A stretch of DNA of 64,000 nucleotides. It comes from JACCVG01 sp963790245. GTDB taxonomy: Bacteria; Actinomycetota; Thermoleophilia; Solirubrobacterales; Thermoleophilaceae. Shown piece by piece: positions 25,005-32,089 of the stretch. The stretch spans positions 248,001 to 312,000 of the forward strand of contig CAWBNP010000002.1 in the NCBI GenBank assembly GCA_963790245.1, written 5' to 3'. Position numbers and translations under genes: made by a program. Under the pieces are notes generated by a model. That model made no database searches. It worked only from the letters and a program-made list of their open reading frames with translations, and was not told the origin of the DNA. The stretch's first letter is position 1. Each line of letters begins with the position of its first letter.

Positions 25005-25390
25005 GAGTCTCCTGCCGCTTCGTGCGGCCAAGGTCGGGGGAACAGAGCGCGGGAGCAGCCCGGATCCCCAAGCAAACTAGCGATAACGGCGCCGTCGCGG
25101 GTCAGCTGGCCGGCTAGGACGGCCTCCGGCACTAGAACTGCAGCGGACTGGCGCATTGGCGCACGGGGGGGTCGGAGAGTCGGGCCTCCTCCTCTCCATC
25201 AATACAGGAGGAGGTCGCAGATGTTCCGAGCTTCACGGAGCCGCAGCGGCGTGTAGGGCGGTGCACCTGACCTGTAGAGGCCCCGCTGTCGCCCCGCTCT
25301 ATGCAGACGCAGCGAACGTCAGGGGTGCGGGCGCAATGAAGCGGCGCATAAGGGAGTTCAGGCCGGATGCGACGCGTGCGTGTCTGACGG
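25005..25390. other. Intergenic stretch with repeat copy B1
   Basis: No credible gene. It contains one copy of the ~95-bp B repeat with an ACTGGCGCA motif and a hairpin-forming segment (CCTCCTC near 25186, GAGGAGG near 25208). The rest shows no recognisable element. Confidence 0.5.
25146..25238. repeat. Repeat B, copy 1
   Basis: About 93 bp that aligns with 28226-28326 at roughly 80% identity by eye. Shared parts include GACTGGCGCAT, TGGCGCACGGGG, CTCCATCAATACAGGAGG, GGTCGCAGAT and TCACGG. The CTCC/GGAG arms flanking ATCAATACA could form a short hairpin in RNA. Confidence 0.65.
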
Positions 25391-25420
25391 TTGACAGCGG
25401 CTTCGGGAGACGAATAAGGT
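25391..25420 (+). promoter_or_regulatory. Promoter of the collagen-like/RTX gene
   Basis: A perfect TTGACA (25391-25396), an 18-bp spacer and TAAGGT (25415-25420). Transcription would start about 22 nt before the ATG, leaving room for the AAAGG ribosome-binding site at 25435-25439. Confidence 0.6.
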
Positions 25421-25449
25421 CGCCATCCCCGACCAAAGGTTGCCCTGAA

Positions 25450-26337
25450 ATGCTGAGCACCCCGTCCGTAACACCCTCTCGCGTCGGGCTGCCTGCGAGC
25501 CGCTCCCTTTGCGCCTTCGTCCTGGCGTTGACCGCTCTCGCATCCCTGACCTTTGCGCCAAGCGCCTCGGCTGTCTCAACACTCACCTTGGATGTCCAGC
25601 CCACTGGGGTAGTCGGCGAACCTGTCGGATTCAGGGCCACGCTGACGGGAACCAATCCGAGCCCGGGGGGCAGGATCACGGTCATCGCCTATCGACCCGG
25701 AGACAACAACTGCTTGTTCACTGGCACGACGGTCGCAGACGAATTGGCGACGAGTTCGCCCGTGATCGGGGACTTCACGCCAACTACTCCCGGCACATAC
25801 CGGCTTCGTGCCTTCTTTAACGGCAATCCCCTTGACCTCCCAGCCGAAACGGCCTGCAACGCTCCCAACACGACCGCCGTCGTTAGTGAAAAGCCCCAGC
25901 CCCAGCCTCAGCCCGGCCCTCCCGGTGGTCCCGGTCAACCTGGACCTCCCGGGCCTCCCGGACCTCCTGGGCCTCCCGGTCAACCCGGACCACCCGGACC
26001 TCCCGGACCTCCCGGTGACCCAGGCTCAGGCGGCGGATCCGAAGATCCAGACGGCCAGGTCACCTGCGGGGGCGAGGAAGCGACCATCATTGGCACCTCC
26101 GGCCCCGACACGCTCCGAGGCACCCCTGGGCCTGACGTGATTGCGGGCCTGTCCGGAGGAGACGACATCGAGGGTAGGGGCGGCAACGACATCGTCTGCG
26201 GCGGCCACGGTGCCGACGAGCTTTCGGGCAACCGGGGAGATGACGCGCTGCGCGGCGGCTCCGGCGTAGACGAATGCCGTGGCGGCACTGGTGTCGACAC
26301 GTCCCGAGGCTGCAGGGAAACACGCTCGATTCCCTAG
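25450..26337 (+). CDS. Secreted chimera: Ig-like domain, collagen-like Gly-X-Y tract, RTX repeats
   Basis: A 295-residue secreted protein. Domains in order: signal peptide (LCAFVLALTALASLTFAP), a beta-rich domain about residues 45-140 resembling bacterial Ig-like repeats (STLTLDVQPTGVVGEPVGF, TPTTPGTYRLRAFFNG), a collagen-like tract of about 12 Gly-X-Y triplets (GPP, GQP, GDP) near residues 157-195, then RTX-type nonapeptides (GPDTLRGTPGPDVIAGLSGGDD, split as GxxGxD units) to a cysteine-containing end. Gly-Pro-Pro triplets can form a triple helix, which would display a trimeric calcium-binding head. The promoter TTGACA-TAAGGT is its own. No enzymatic domain is seen; an adhesive surface filament is a guess. 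Confidence 0.75.
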   Translation: MLSTPSVTPSRVGLPASRSLCAFVLALTALASLTFAPSASAVSTLTLDVQPTGVVGEPVGFRATLTGTNPSPGGRITVIAYRPGDNNCLFTGTTVADELATSSPVIGDFTPTTPGTYRLRAFFNGNPLDLPAETACNAPNTTAVVSEKPQPQPQPGPPGGPGQPGPPGPPGPPGPPGQPGPPGPPGPPGDPGSGGGSEDPDGQVTCGGEEATIIGTSGPDTLRGTPGPDVIAGLSGGDDIEGRGGNDIVCGGHGADELSGNRGDDALRGGSGVDECRGGTGVDTSRGCRETRSIP

Positions 26338-26441
26338 TTCGGATCGGCTTGGCAAGTGGCTCGGGACGCGGCGGACGCGTTTCGGGCCTGGGCTACTTGA
26401 CGGCGCCGTGAGGGAGGGGTGCCTAGACTGCTTGGTCGGGC

Positions 26442-26756
26442 CTAAACGCGAGCGGCCGCGACACCCGTCCTCGTCGGAAGAATGGGCACGCCGGTGCTCA
26501 TCGGAAGAATGTCGCGGGCTGAGATGACAAAGCGCCCGATCTTGAATACTCGCGTCTGCGGGCGGCCCTGAATGGTGGCTAGCGTCCTCTGAGACTTCGA
26601 GTCGTCCACCTTGATGCCCTGGTTGACCTCTTGGGCGGAGCTGCTGCCGCCGACTCCAGACACGCCAGCCTGTGCGGAAGCCGGGAGAGCTGTCGCCGAG
26701 AAACTAAAAGCTGCGGCGAGGACAACGGCGGCGGTGCGGATCTTGCTGCTGGGCAT
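26442..26756 (-). CDS. Small secreted protein, twin of the gene at 28440
   Basis: A 104-residue product with a signal peptide (KIRTAAVVLAAAFSFSATALPASAQA) followed by a short mature region without known domain. It shares its start (S-KIRTAAV-LAA), its AAGGGAGCC ribosome-binding site and its position next to a SnoaL-like gene with the smaller gene at 28440-28658, so the two are probably duplicates that diverged in the mature part. Family unknown. Confidence 0.5.
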   Translation of the reverse strand: MPSSKIRTAAVVLAAAFSFSATALPASAQAGVSGVGGSSSAQEVNQGIKVDDSKSQRTLATIQGRPQTRVFKIGRFVISARDILPMSTGVPILPTRTGVAAARV

Positions 26757-26878
26757 CTGGGGCTCCCTTGGTAGGTGCTGCTCGGCTGGTAGGAACCACC
26801 ATCGAGCCTCGCGTCAATTGCGGTAAGCCACCCTGGGGTTTGGGTTTCCACACCTGAGGGAGCGCAGCGGCCTAGTGC

Positions 26879-27277
26879 CTACTCCGGCGAGACCACGGCT
26901 TCGAGGGCTTCGGACTCGCTCCGGATCGAGTCGAGTCGTATGACCTTGCCACCACGGAAGGTCCAGAGCTGGAAATAGTTGATGTCGGTCCGAATACCGC
27001 TCCCCTGCCCGACGCCGGTCTGCCTGACGCCGACGAGAACCGAGTCCCCAGCTTCGCGGAAACGATCGGCCGAAATCGTCAGCAAATCCCAAGCTTCCAG
27101 GAAATTGGTCATGTACGTCCGTATGCCCTCGCGGCCGATATGCACGCCGCCATCCGGAAGCCCGCTGTCGATCACGAGGGTTGCATTGCGCTCGAAGAGC
27201 GAAACCCCGACCGTAAAATCGCCCTGCCCCCACGCGGCATAGATCTGCCGCACGATCTCCATGTTCTCCTGCGACAT
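26879..27277 (-). CDS. SnoaL-like (NTF2-fold) protein, copy 1
   Basis: A 132-residue cone-shaped NTF2-like protein starting MSQENMEIVRQIYAAWGQGD and ending SESEALEAVVSPE, with LWTFRGGKVIRLDSI near the C-terminus. Such proteins act as small hydrolases, isomerases or binding proteins, and these bacteria carry many. The start at 27277 is 2 nt after the methyltransferase stop, with GGGGAGTAAGG upstream, so the two form one operon. It parallels the gene at 28768. No substrate can be inferred. Confidence 0.8.
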   Translation of the reverse strand: MSQENMEIVRQIYAAWGQGDFTVGVSLFERNATLVIDSGLPDGGVHIGREGIRTYMTNFLEAWDLLTISADRFREAGDSVLVGVRQTGVGQGSGIRTDINYFQLWTFRGGKVIRLDSIRSESEALEAVVSPE

Positions 27278-27279
27278 CC

Positions 27280-27900
27280 TTACTCCCCACGACGCAGGCG
27301 GTAGAAGTGCTCGTTGAACCTGAGCAGTCTCGCGATCGCGTCGGGCTCGGTATCGGCCACTTCGACGTCGGTGATTGTCCATTGGGGGAAGGCTGTCTCT
27401 ACCGCTTCACGGGCTGCCCCCCGCGGCAGCGGCCCTCGGCGACCGGGTGCGAACACATCAAGCAGAACCACGGCGTCGTCGCTGGCGATCGCCGTGATCT
27501 CTCTCCCCATCGCGGCACGTTGGGCATCGCTGAGGCCGTGGAAAGTCCCGGTGTCCAGGACGAGCCGGAACCCGGTACCGATTCCGGCGCCCTGAAGGGC
27601 GGTCGCGTCGCCCCTCACGACCGCTACGTCGACCCCAGCCTCCCGGACCCGCCCCCGCGCCCGGTCGAGAGCCGATTCGACGATGTCGACGCTCGTGACC
27701 TCCCAGCCGCGCTGCGCCAGTTGGACCCCCCAGACCGCGCTCCCGCATCCGAGATCGAGCGCCGGGCCGTAGGGCGGCAAGCGTCCTTCCTCTTCACACC
27801 CGATCAGCTCCAAGAGCTTGTCGGCAAACGGAGGATGCTCCGCCAGGTCCTCCCAGGGGTGAAATCCAAGACGGTAGAAGAGCTTGTAGGGAACGCCCAT
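27280..27900 (-). CDS. Class I SAM-dependent methyltransferase
   Basis: A 206-residue methyltransferase. The SAM-binding motif I is ALDLGCGSAVWGVQLAQRGW, the acidic end of strand 2 is VTSVDIVESALDRAR, and motif VVRGDATAL and LVLDTGTFHGLSD follow. The N-terminus GVPYKLFYRLGFHPWEDL resembles thiopurine/thiol methyltransferase-like proteins. ATG 27900 is preceded by AAAGGAG; an upstream ATG at 27981 is less likely. Co-transcribed with the SnoaL-like gene. Substrate unknown. Confidence 0.85.
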   Translation of the reverse strand: MGVPYKLFYRLGFHPWEDLAEHPPFADKLLELIGCEEEGRLPPYGPALDLGCGSAVWGVQLAQRGWEVTSVDIVESALDRARGRVREAGVDVAVVRGDATALQGAGIGTGFRLVLDTGTFHGLSDAQRAAMGREITAIASDDAVVLLDVFAPGRRGPLPRGAAREAVETAFPQWTITDVEVADTEPDAIARLLRFNEHFYRLRRGE

Positions 27901-27951
27901 CCCGGCTCCTTTCGTCGATCGCGCGAGCTTCCCGCACCCCGTCGTCTGCGC

Positions 27952-27981
27952 AGTATCGCCAGTGCAGGCCAATTCCCGCAA
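27952..27981 (-). promoter_or_regulatory. Promoter of the methyltransferase-SnoaL operon
   Basis: On the minus strand, TTGCGG (27976-27981), an 18-bp spacer and GATACT (27952-27957). The 12-mer GCGATACTGCGC around the -10 recurs just upstream of the second SnoaL-like gene (29172-29182 region). Confidence 0.4.
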
Positions 27982-28013
27982 GGACGCCGCACTGCGCCTG
28001 GGATTCTCCCTTA

Positions 28014-28137
28014 GACCCCAGGCGCTCGATCCGGTCCCGAATTACAGGCTGAACTGGCGCATCGGCTGGGAGGACCGCCACCAAGCCCAGCCACAGAGCC
28101 AAACGCGCCCGGCTGGATTCGAACCAGCGACTTCTGC
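28014..28137. repeat. Repeat A, copy 1 (contains a duplicated tRNA-Arg 3' end)
   Basis: Near-identical to 29349-29481. Shared blocks include GACCCCAGGCGCTCGAT, CCGGTCCCGAATTACAGGCTGA and GGGAGGACCGCCACCAAGCC. The last 34 bp (28104-28137) are identical to the 3' end of the tRNA-Arg gene and its T arm, but the anticodon half is missing, so this copy is not a functional tRNA. It looks like an attachment-site duplicate. Confidence 0.8.
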
Positions 28138-28225
28138 GACGGCCCCAGTCATAGAGCGAGGTTCCGCTTGCCACTGCGAAATCGTGGAGCCCTCAACCCG
28201 CTGGAGACCGCTGGAAACAGGTGAC

Positions 28226-28326
28226 GACTGGCGCATCACTGGCGCACGGGGGAGGGGTGCCGGAGAATCGACCCTGCTCGCCTCCATCAATACAGGAGGT
28301 GGTCGCAGATTTTCAGAGCCTCACGG
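28226..28326. repeat. Repeat B, copy 2
   Basis: Second copy of the repeat at 25146-25238. It begins with a perfect-spaced doublet ACTGGCGCAT (28227-28236) and ACTGGCGCAC (28238-28247), then the CTCCATCAATACAGGAGG hairpin segment and GGTCGCAGAT. Confidence 0.65.
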
Positions 28327-28439
28327 GTCCGCCCGCAACGCCCATACGGCGTGATCGCCTGGTCGCGGCCTTAGACCGTGCAGAGCAGCGACCGGAGCCT
28401 GTTCGGTTGCTGGGCTGGGTCTAGCGGCCAGATCGAGCC

Positions 28440-28658
28440 TCAGGCACCACTGCCCCTGCTCTTTGTCTGGATGACCGGAACCTCGGCAGTTTCGCCACGT
28501 CCCTCACTGGCCGAGCTAGTCGGCGGGCTGGTTGGCTGGACCGTGCTCGGCTGCGAGGGGCCCTTGATCTCGGTCGCAGATGCGGGTCCTGCGGCAGTGA
28601 GGGCGAGCGTCGCCGCGAGCAGGACGGCTGCGGTGCGGATCTTGGTCGTGCTGAACAT
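28440..28658 (-). CDS. Small secreted protein, twin of the gene at 26442
   Basis: A 72-residue product: signal peptide (KIRTAAVLLAATLALTAAGP) and a short Ser/Thr/Pro-rich mature part. The start at 28658 has AGGGAGCC upstream, the same ribosome-binding site as its twin. Both twins sit beside a SnoaL-like gene in the same orientation, suggesting a duplicated two-gene block. No function known. Confidence 0.45.
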   Translation of the reverse strand: MFSTTKIRTAAVLLAATLALTAAGPASATEIKGPSQPSTVQPTSPPTSSASEGRGETAEVPVIQTKSRGSGA

Positions 28659-28767
28659 TTGAGGCTCCCTTGCTAGGTCCGAGGTGACTTCCAAGACCAG
28701 CTTCCACTCAGAACGCGCCCCTGGGTAGGCACCCAAGGGCGAGACCTGCCACACCTGACTCCAGCCC

Positions 28768-29163
28768 CTACTCCGACAGGCCCACGGCTTCGAGGGCTTC
28801 GTCGTGGCCACGGAAGAACTCGATGATGAAGATCCTGCCGCTGCGAACCGTGTAGACGCCCGTCAACTCCATCCCCACCTCCTGAGCCTGGATAGCGGTG
28901 CGCCAGCGAATCTGCACCACAACCGTGCTGCCCGACTGGATGAACTCGCTAACGGGCACCACCGTGGCGTCATCGCCCGGTCGCACGTCCTCGTAGAGGG
29001 CCATGACGGCATCCCGGCCTATGACTGGCCCCGTTTCGGGGAAGCCCGCCATGAAGCGCATGATGGCCGCGTCGGGATCGTGGCTCTCGCGGAAGTCGTC
29101 CCAGCGTTGCTCGTTCCACGCTTCGAGCATCGCCCGCACGATCTCCACGTTCTCCTGGCTCAT
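28768..29163 (-). CDS. SnoaL-like (NTF2-fold) protein, copy 2
   Basis: A 131-residue NTF2-like protein: MSQENVEIVRAMLEAWNEQR, PVIGRDAVMALYEDV, GVYTVRSGRIFIIEFF, ending HDEALEAVGLSE. Start and end match copy 1 at 26879. GATACT lies 9 nt before the ATG, so the mRNA would have almost no leader. A 16-bp palindrome (29200-29215) lies further upstream. Function unknown. Confidence 0.8.
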   Translation of the reverse strand: MSQENVEIVRAMLEAWNEQRWDDFRESHDPDAAIMRFMAGFPETGPVIGRDAVMALYEDVRPGDDATVVPVSEFIQSGSTVVVQIRWRTAIQAQEVGMELTGVYTVRSGRIFIIEFFRGHDEALEAVGLSE

Positions 29164-29199
29164 CGTCCGCGCAGTATCGCTCGTCGTGTCCGTACAGAG

Positions 29200-29215
29200 G
29201 TGCGGCGCGCCGCAC
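29200..29215. repeat. Perfect 16-bp palindrome upstream of SnoaL copy 2
   Basis: GTGCGGCGCGCCGCAC reads the same on both strands. It sits 36-52 bp upstream of the start of the leftward SnoaL-like gene and just before the integrase remnant. It could be an operator or a hairpin; GC bias makes chance occurrence possible. Confidence 0.4.
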
Positions 29216-29228
29216 TATTCGGATTGAG

Positions 29229-29345
29229 GGCCACGCAAGCATCTCGATCACCCTTGATCGATACGGGCACCTGATGCCGGGCAACGAGCAGCAGGCTGCG
29301 GGCCTCTTGGACAACTACCTGGCCACGTCGCTGCGGGCGGTGTGA
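29229..29345 (+). pseudogene. Tyrosine recombinase (integrase) C-terminal remnant
   Basis: The frame ending at TGA 29343-29345 reads GHASISITLDRYGHLMPG then NEQQAAGLLDNYLA, the end of a phage-type integrase. It includes the GH box-II histidine and the catalytic tyrosine in DRYGH. Upstream the similarity stops; about 38 residues remain, so the gene is a fragment. It lies about 100 bp from the tRNA-Arg gene in the orientation usual for an integrase next to its attachment site. Confidence 0.75.
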
Positions 29346-29348
29346 AAC

Positions 29349-29481
29349 GACCCCAGGCGCTCGATCCGGTCCCGAATTACAGGCTGACTGGCGCATGTAC
29401 TGGCGCATCGGATGGGAGGACCGCCACCAAGCCCAGCCAGGGCGAAGCGCGCCCGGCTGGATTCGAACCAGCGACTTCTGC
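29349..29481. repeat. Repeat A, copy 2 (overlaps tRNA-Arg; attachment-site candidate)
   Basis: Second copy of the 124-133 bp repeat at 28014. Differences are an extra ACTGGCGCATGT (a doublet at 29387 and 29399) and small changes near 29440. It runs from just after the integrase stop into the tRNA-Arg T arm and anticodon stem, ending at 29481. Confidence 0.8.
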
Positions 29482-29520
29482 CTCCGGAGGGCAGCGCTCT
29501 ATCCACTGAGCTACGGGCGC
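29448..29520 (-). tRNA. tRNA-Arg (anticodon CCG)
   Basis: Cloverleaf by eye: acceptor GCGCCCG pairs with CGGGCGC; D arm GCTC/GAGC; anticodon stem CTGCC/GGCAG with loop CTCCGGA, giving anticodon CCG; T arm GCTGG-TTCGAAT-CCAGC; discriminator G. The CCA end is not encoded. The 3' half is duplicated at 28104-28137. Confidence 0.93.
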
Positions 29521-29646
29521 CCGCGGCGAGTCTAGTCGGCCGCTCGGGTCATCGGAGATGCGTCTGGGAGCGCGCTGCCCGGCGCTCGGGTCCGTCATCG
29601 GCCCGAATGGGCCTTGGCGCGTCGCGGGCCTCCCGCCAGAGCTCGC

Positions 29647-29652
29647 TAGGTT
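29647..29652 (+). promoter_or_regulatory. -10 element (TAGGTT) for the methyltransferase at 29660
   Basis: TAGGTT is exactly 7 nt before the ATG at 29660, predicting a leaderless mRNA. Confidence 0.5.
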
Positions 29653-29659
29653 GTCGGCC

Positions 29660-30379
29660 ATGGATCTGGCTGCGCGCGCTGCGGAGATTGGCTGGTACCA
29701 CACGCTCGAGCTCGCTCCCGGGTTGACCACACCGGGAATGTTCGATCTGCGGGGCTACGTCGAGAACTATCGGTTGCCCGAGCGGATGGACGGCATGCGG
29801 GTTCTAGACATCGGAGCCTGGGACGGCTTCTGGTCCTTCGAGATGGAACGCCGTGGCGCTCAGGTTCTCGCGCTCGACCTCGACGATGAGCGCGAGCTCG
29901 ACTTCCCGCCCCGCCGGCGGCCGACCAGCTTCCCCGCGACCCCACGCGGAGCCGGGTTCGCGCTTGCACACGAGGTCTTCGGATCTCGCGTCGAGCGGGC
30001 GGTCTGCTCGGTCTATGACGCGACTCCCGAGCGGTTCGGGCTGTTCGATCTCGTCTTCTGCGGCTCGGTGCTGATGCACTTACGCGATCAGCTGCTCGCG
30101 CTCGAGCGGATCGCGGCGCTCTGTCGTGGAACGCTTGTCTCCGCCGACGAGTACGACCGGGCGGCAGGGCTCGTTCCATTTCCGGTCGCTCGATACCGCG
30201 CCGATCGCGAGGCTTCGGTCATCTTCTGGCAGCCCAGCGCCCGCACGTGGAAGCGGATGCTCTCGACCGCTGGTTTCGACACCGTTGAAGAGAAAAGCCG
30301 CTTCACGATGCGCTCGCCACATGGCTTCGGCGTCCGCCACGTGGTGCTGCACTCCAGCGACTCGATGGCCGCACGGTGA
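29660..30379 (+). CDS. Class I SAM-dependent methyltransferase (CmoB/DUF1698-like)
   Basis: A 239-residue methyltransferase. Motif I is MRVLDIGAWDGFWSFEMERRG, the acidic strand-2 end is VLALDLDDE, and LFDLVFCGSVLMHLRDQL is the motif IV region. The N-terminal segment IGWYHTLELAPGLTTPGMFD, where a substrate would bind, resembles CmoB-like and DUF1698 proteins. The substrate may be a tRNA nucleoside or a sugar; I cannot tell. It is convergent with the next gene, 18 bp away. Confidence 0.82.
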   Translation: MDLAARAAEIGWYHTLELAPGLTTPGMFDLRGYVENYRLPERMDGMRVLDIGAWDGFWSFEMERRGAQVLALDLDDERELDFPPRRRPTSFPATPRGAGFALAHEVFGSRVERAVCSVYDATPERFGLFDLVFCGSVLMHLRDQLLALERIAALCRGTLVSADEYDRAAGLVPFPVARYRADREASVIFWQPSARTWKRMLSTAGFDTVEEKSRFTMRSPHGFGVRHVVLHSSDSMAAR

Positions 30380-30397
30380 CTTGCCCGGGTGGCCGCC

Positions 30398-32089
30398 TCA
30401 GCTCTTCTCGGCACGCCGCGCGTGGACGACCAGGCTCAGGCCGACCGGTGGTCGAACGCGTTGCTCGACCGCACGCCAAGGGACCAGGAGCGCCTCGTAG
30501 GCGCGCAGGGCGAGCGGTCCGATGCCGGCCGAACCGAATCGGTTTTTCAGCCACCAGCCCGGAAGTCCGAGTGCGTTGAAGTAGTACAGATCGACGACCT
30601 CGAGGCCGGTTCCCTCGACCAGTGATCGAAGCGAAGCGGGGGTGTAGCGACGGAAGTGCCCATAGGTCACATCGAGCGTGCCAAACAGCGCGGGAACCGC
30701 GGGCACGAGCAACGTCAGCGTCCCACCGGGCCGCAGGGCGCGCGCCATCGCGGCGGTGGCGGGTGCGTCGGCCTCGATGTGCTCGAGCACGTTCTGGCAG
30801 AGGACGAAGTCGCAGCCTGACGCCCGGTCTGCCAGCGCCGCCGACTCGGGCAGCAGTTCGCGGGCGATCACGACTCGAGGATCCTGCTCGAACCGTCGCT
30901 CGAGCTCGTCCGCGCAGGCGGTTTCCGGTTCGATCGCCAGTAGTTGGTCGGTCCCACCCGCCAGCAGCCGCGAGCTGAACGTGCCGATGCCGGCGCCGAC
31001 CTCCACGACCGCGCCGCGGCCGTACTCTGAGAATTGCGCGAACATCCAATCGCACAGCCTCGGCGCCCCTGCCAGCGTTCGCAGCTCCTCGAGGATCGCA
31101 ACCTCCGTTGAACGGCCCGCGCGATCGGCCGACTTCGGCAGGCGGGTGCCCGTCAGCCGACGACCGGCAGCGCGCCCGGTGCCGTTGTCGCTGCGCCGGC
31201 GCGCATAGAGGACGAACTTGGTGTGGGGGTCGAAGCTCACTTGTCGCTCCCCGAGCCCGCTCGCGTGCAGCAGGGGACCGACTATGCGGGCGGCGGCGGG
31301 CAGCGCCGGGGCGACATCGGCGAGCAGCGTGATCGCCGAGGAGGTCTTACCGACTGAATGCCACCCGACTACCTCGTAGCCGTGCCGGGAAACCAAAGAC
31401 GAGACACCCCTCACCGAGAGCAGGACGAGGTGCTCCCCGGCGCGCTGGATCTCGGGCCAACGGCGGCCGAGTGCGCGGCTGACGAGCGAGCCCGCGTCGG
31501 GCGTGAGCAGCGCGAGCATCCCGCCAGGTCGGGTGACGCGCGCGGCTTCGCCGATCAGCGCGTCGGGATCCGAGACGTGCTCGAGCAGGTCCATCATCGT
31601 GATCGCGTCGAAGCTCGCGGGTTCGAACGCCGCGGATTCGAGCCGGTCGCGGATGACCTCCACCCCGAGCTGCTCGCGCGCGTAGCTGGCGGCCCACGGG
31701 TTCAGGTCGAGCCCCCGAACGCCCCAGCCGCGCTCGCGTGCGGCCGACAGCATGAACCCGGGACCGGCACCGACATCCAGGAGTCGGCCGGGCTCGACAA
31801 AGCGCTCGATCCAGGCGAGTGTCTCGGCGAACTTGGCTTCGATCGGCGCGCGGTCGGCGATGTAGTCCCGATAGCCGTGGAAGCTGCCGCTCTCGGGCGG
31901 GCCGTAGTCAGGGTTGATGTAGTAGCGCGCGTCGTCGTAGAGCTCCGCGCTGAGCTCGCTGTCCGGGGGGTTCTCGGCCCAGAGCGATCGACAGTCCGAG
32001 CAGCGCCGAAAGCGCAGGCCAGCGACGGTCATGGCAGAGCGCGAGCGCACCCCGAGGCACGCCGGGCAGATCGATCTCGGTGCGCTCAC
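30398..32089 (-). CDS. Tandem two-domain SAM methyltransferase with zinc-ribbon start
   Basis: A 563-residue fusion. The N-terminus has a cysteine quartet (CPAC and CSDC, about residues 9-30) typical of sugar or hypothetical methyltransferases. A first methyltransferase domain follows with RLLDVGAGPGFMLSAARERG and ITMMDLLEHVSDPDAL. After about residue 300 a second domain starts: VVEVGAGIGTFSSRLLAGG, FVLCQNVLEHIEADAP and GGTLTLLVPAVPALFGTLD. A GTG at 32089 overlaps the stop of the upstream membrane glycosyltransferase, so they are coupled. Domain-specific substrates are unknown; glycan modification is inferred from context. Confidence 0.82.
   Translation of the reverse strand: MSAPRSICPACLGVRSRSAMTVAGLRFRRCSDCRSLWAENPPDSELSAELYDDARYYINPDYGPPESGSFHGYRDYIADRAPIEAKFAETLAWIERFVEPGRLLDVGAGPGFMLSAARERGWGVRGLDLNPWAASYAREQLGVEVIRDRLESAAFEPASFDAITMMDLLEHVSDPDALIGEAARVTRPGGMLALLTPDAGSLVSRALGRRWPEIQRAGEHLVLLSVRGVSSLVSRHGYEVVGWHSVGKTSSAITLLADVAPALPAAARIVGPLLHASGLGERQVSFDPHTKFVLYARRRSDNGTGRAAGRRLTGTRLPKSADRAGRSTEVAILEELRTLAGAPRLCDWMFAQFSEYGRGAVVEVGAGIGTFSSRLLAGGTDQLLAIEPETACADELERRFEQDPRVVIARELLPESAALADRASGCDFVLCQNVLEHIEADAPATAAMARALRPGGTLTLLVPAVPALFGTLDVTYGHFRRYTPASLRSLVEGTGLEVVDLYYFNALGLPGWWLKNRFGSAGIGPLALRAYEALLVPWRAVEQRVRPPVGLSLVVHARRAEKS

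Larger units (their letters stand above)
27982..28439. other. Non-coding stretch with two repeat copies and a tRNA fragment
   Basis: No credible gene. It holds repeat A copy 1 with the 3' half of a tRNA-Arg gene, repeat B copy 2, and ACTGGCGCA motifs at 28053, 28227 and 28238. The last 100 bp contain nothing I recognise. Confidence 0.5.

Noticed and set aside
25905..26030. CCT/GG-rich tandem repeat considered as a CRISPR or minisatellite
   Set aside because: It is the in-frame codon repeat of the collagen-like Gly-Pro-Pro tract; no spacers.
28104..28137. A second tRNA-Arg gene
   Set aside because: Only the 3' half is present; no anticodon arm or acceptor 5' strand. It is an attachment-site duplicate.
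28221..28424. A 67-codon frame across repeat B copy 2
   Set aside because: It has no domain and its first part is repeat DNA found elsewhere in a different frame.
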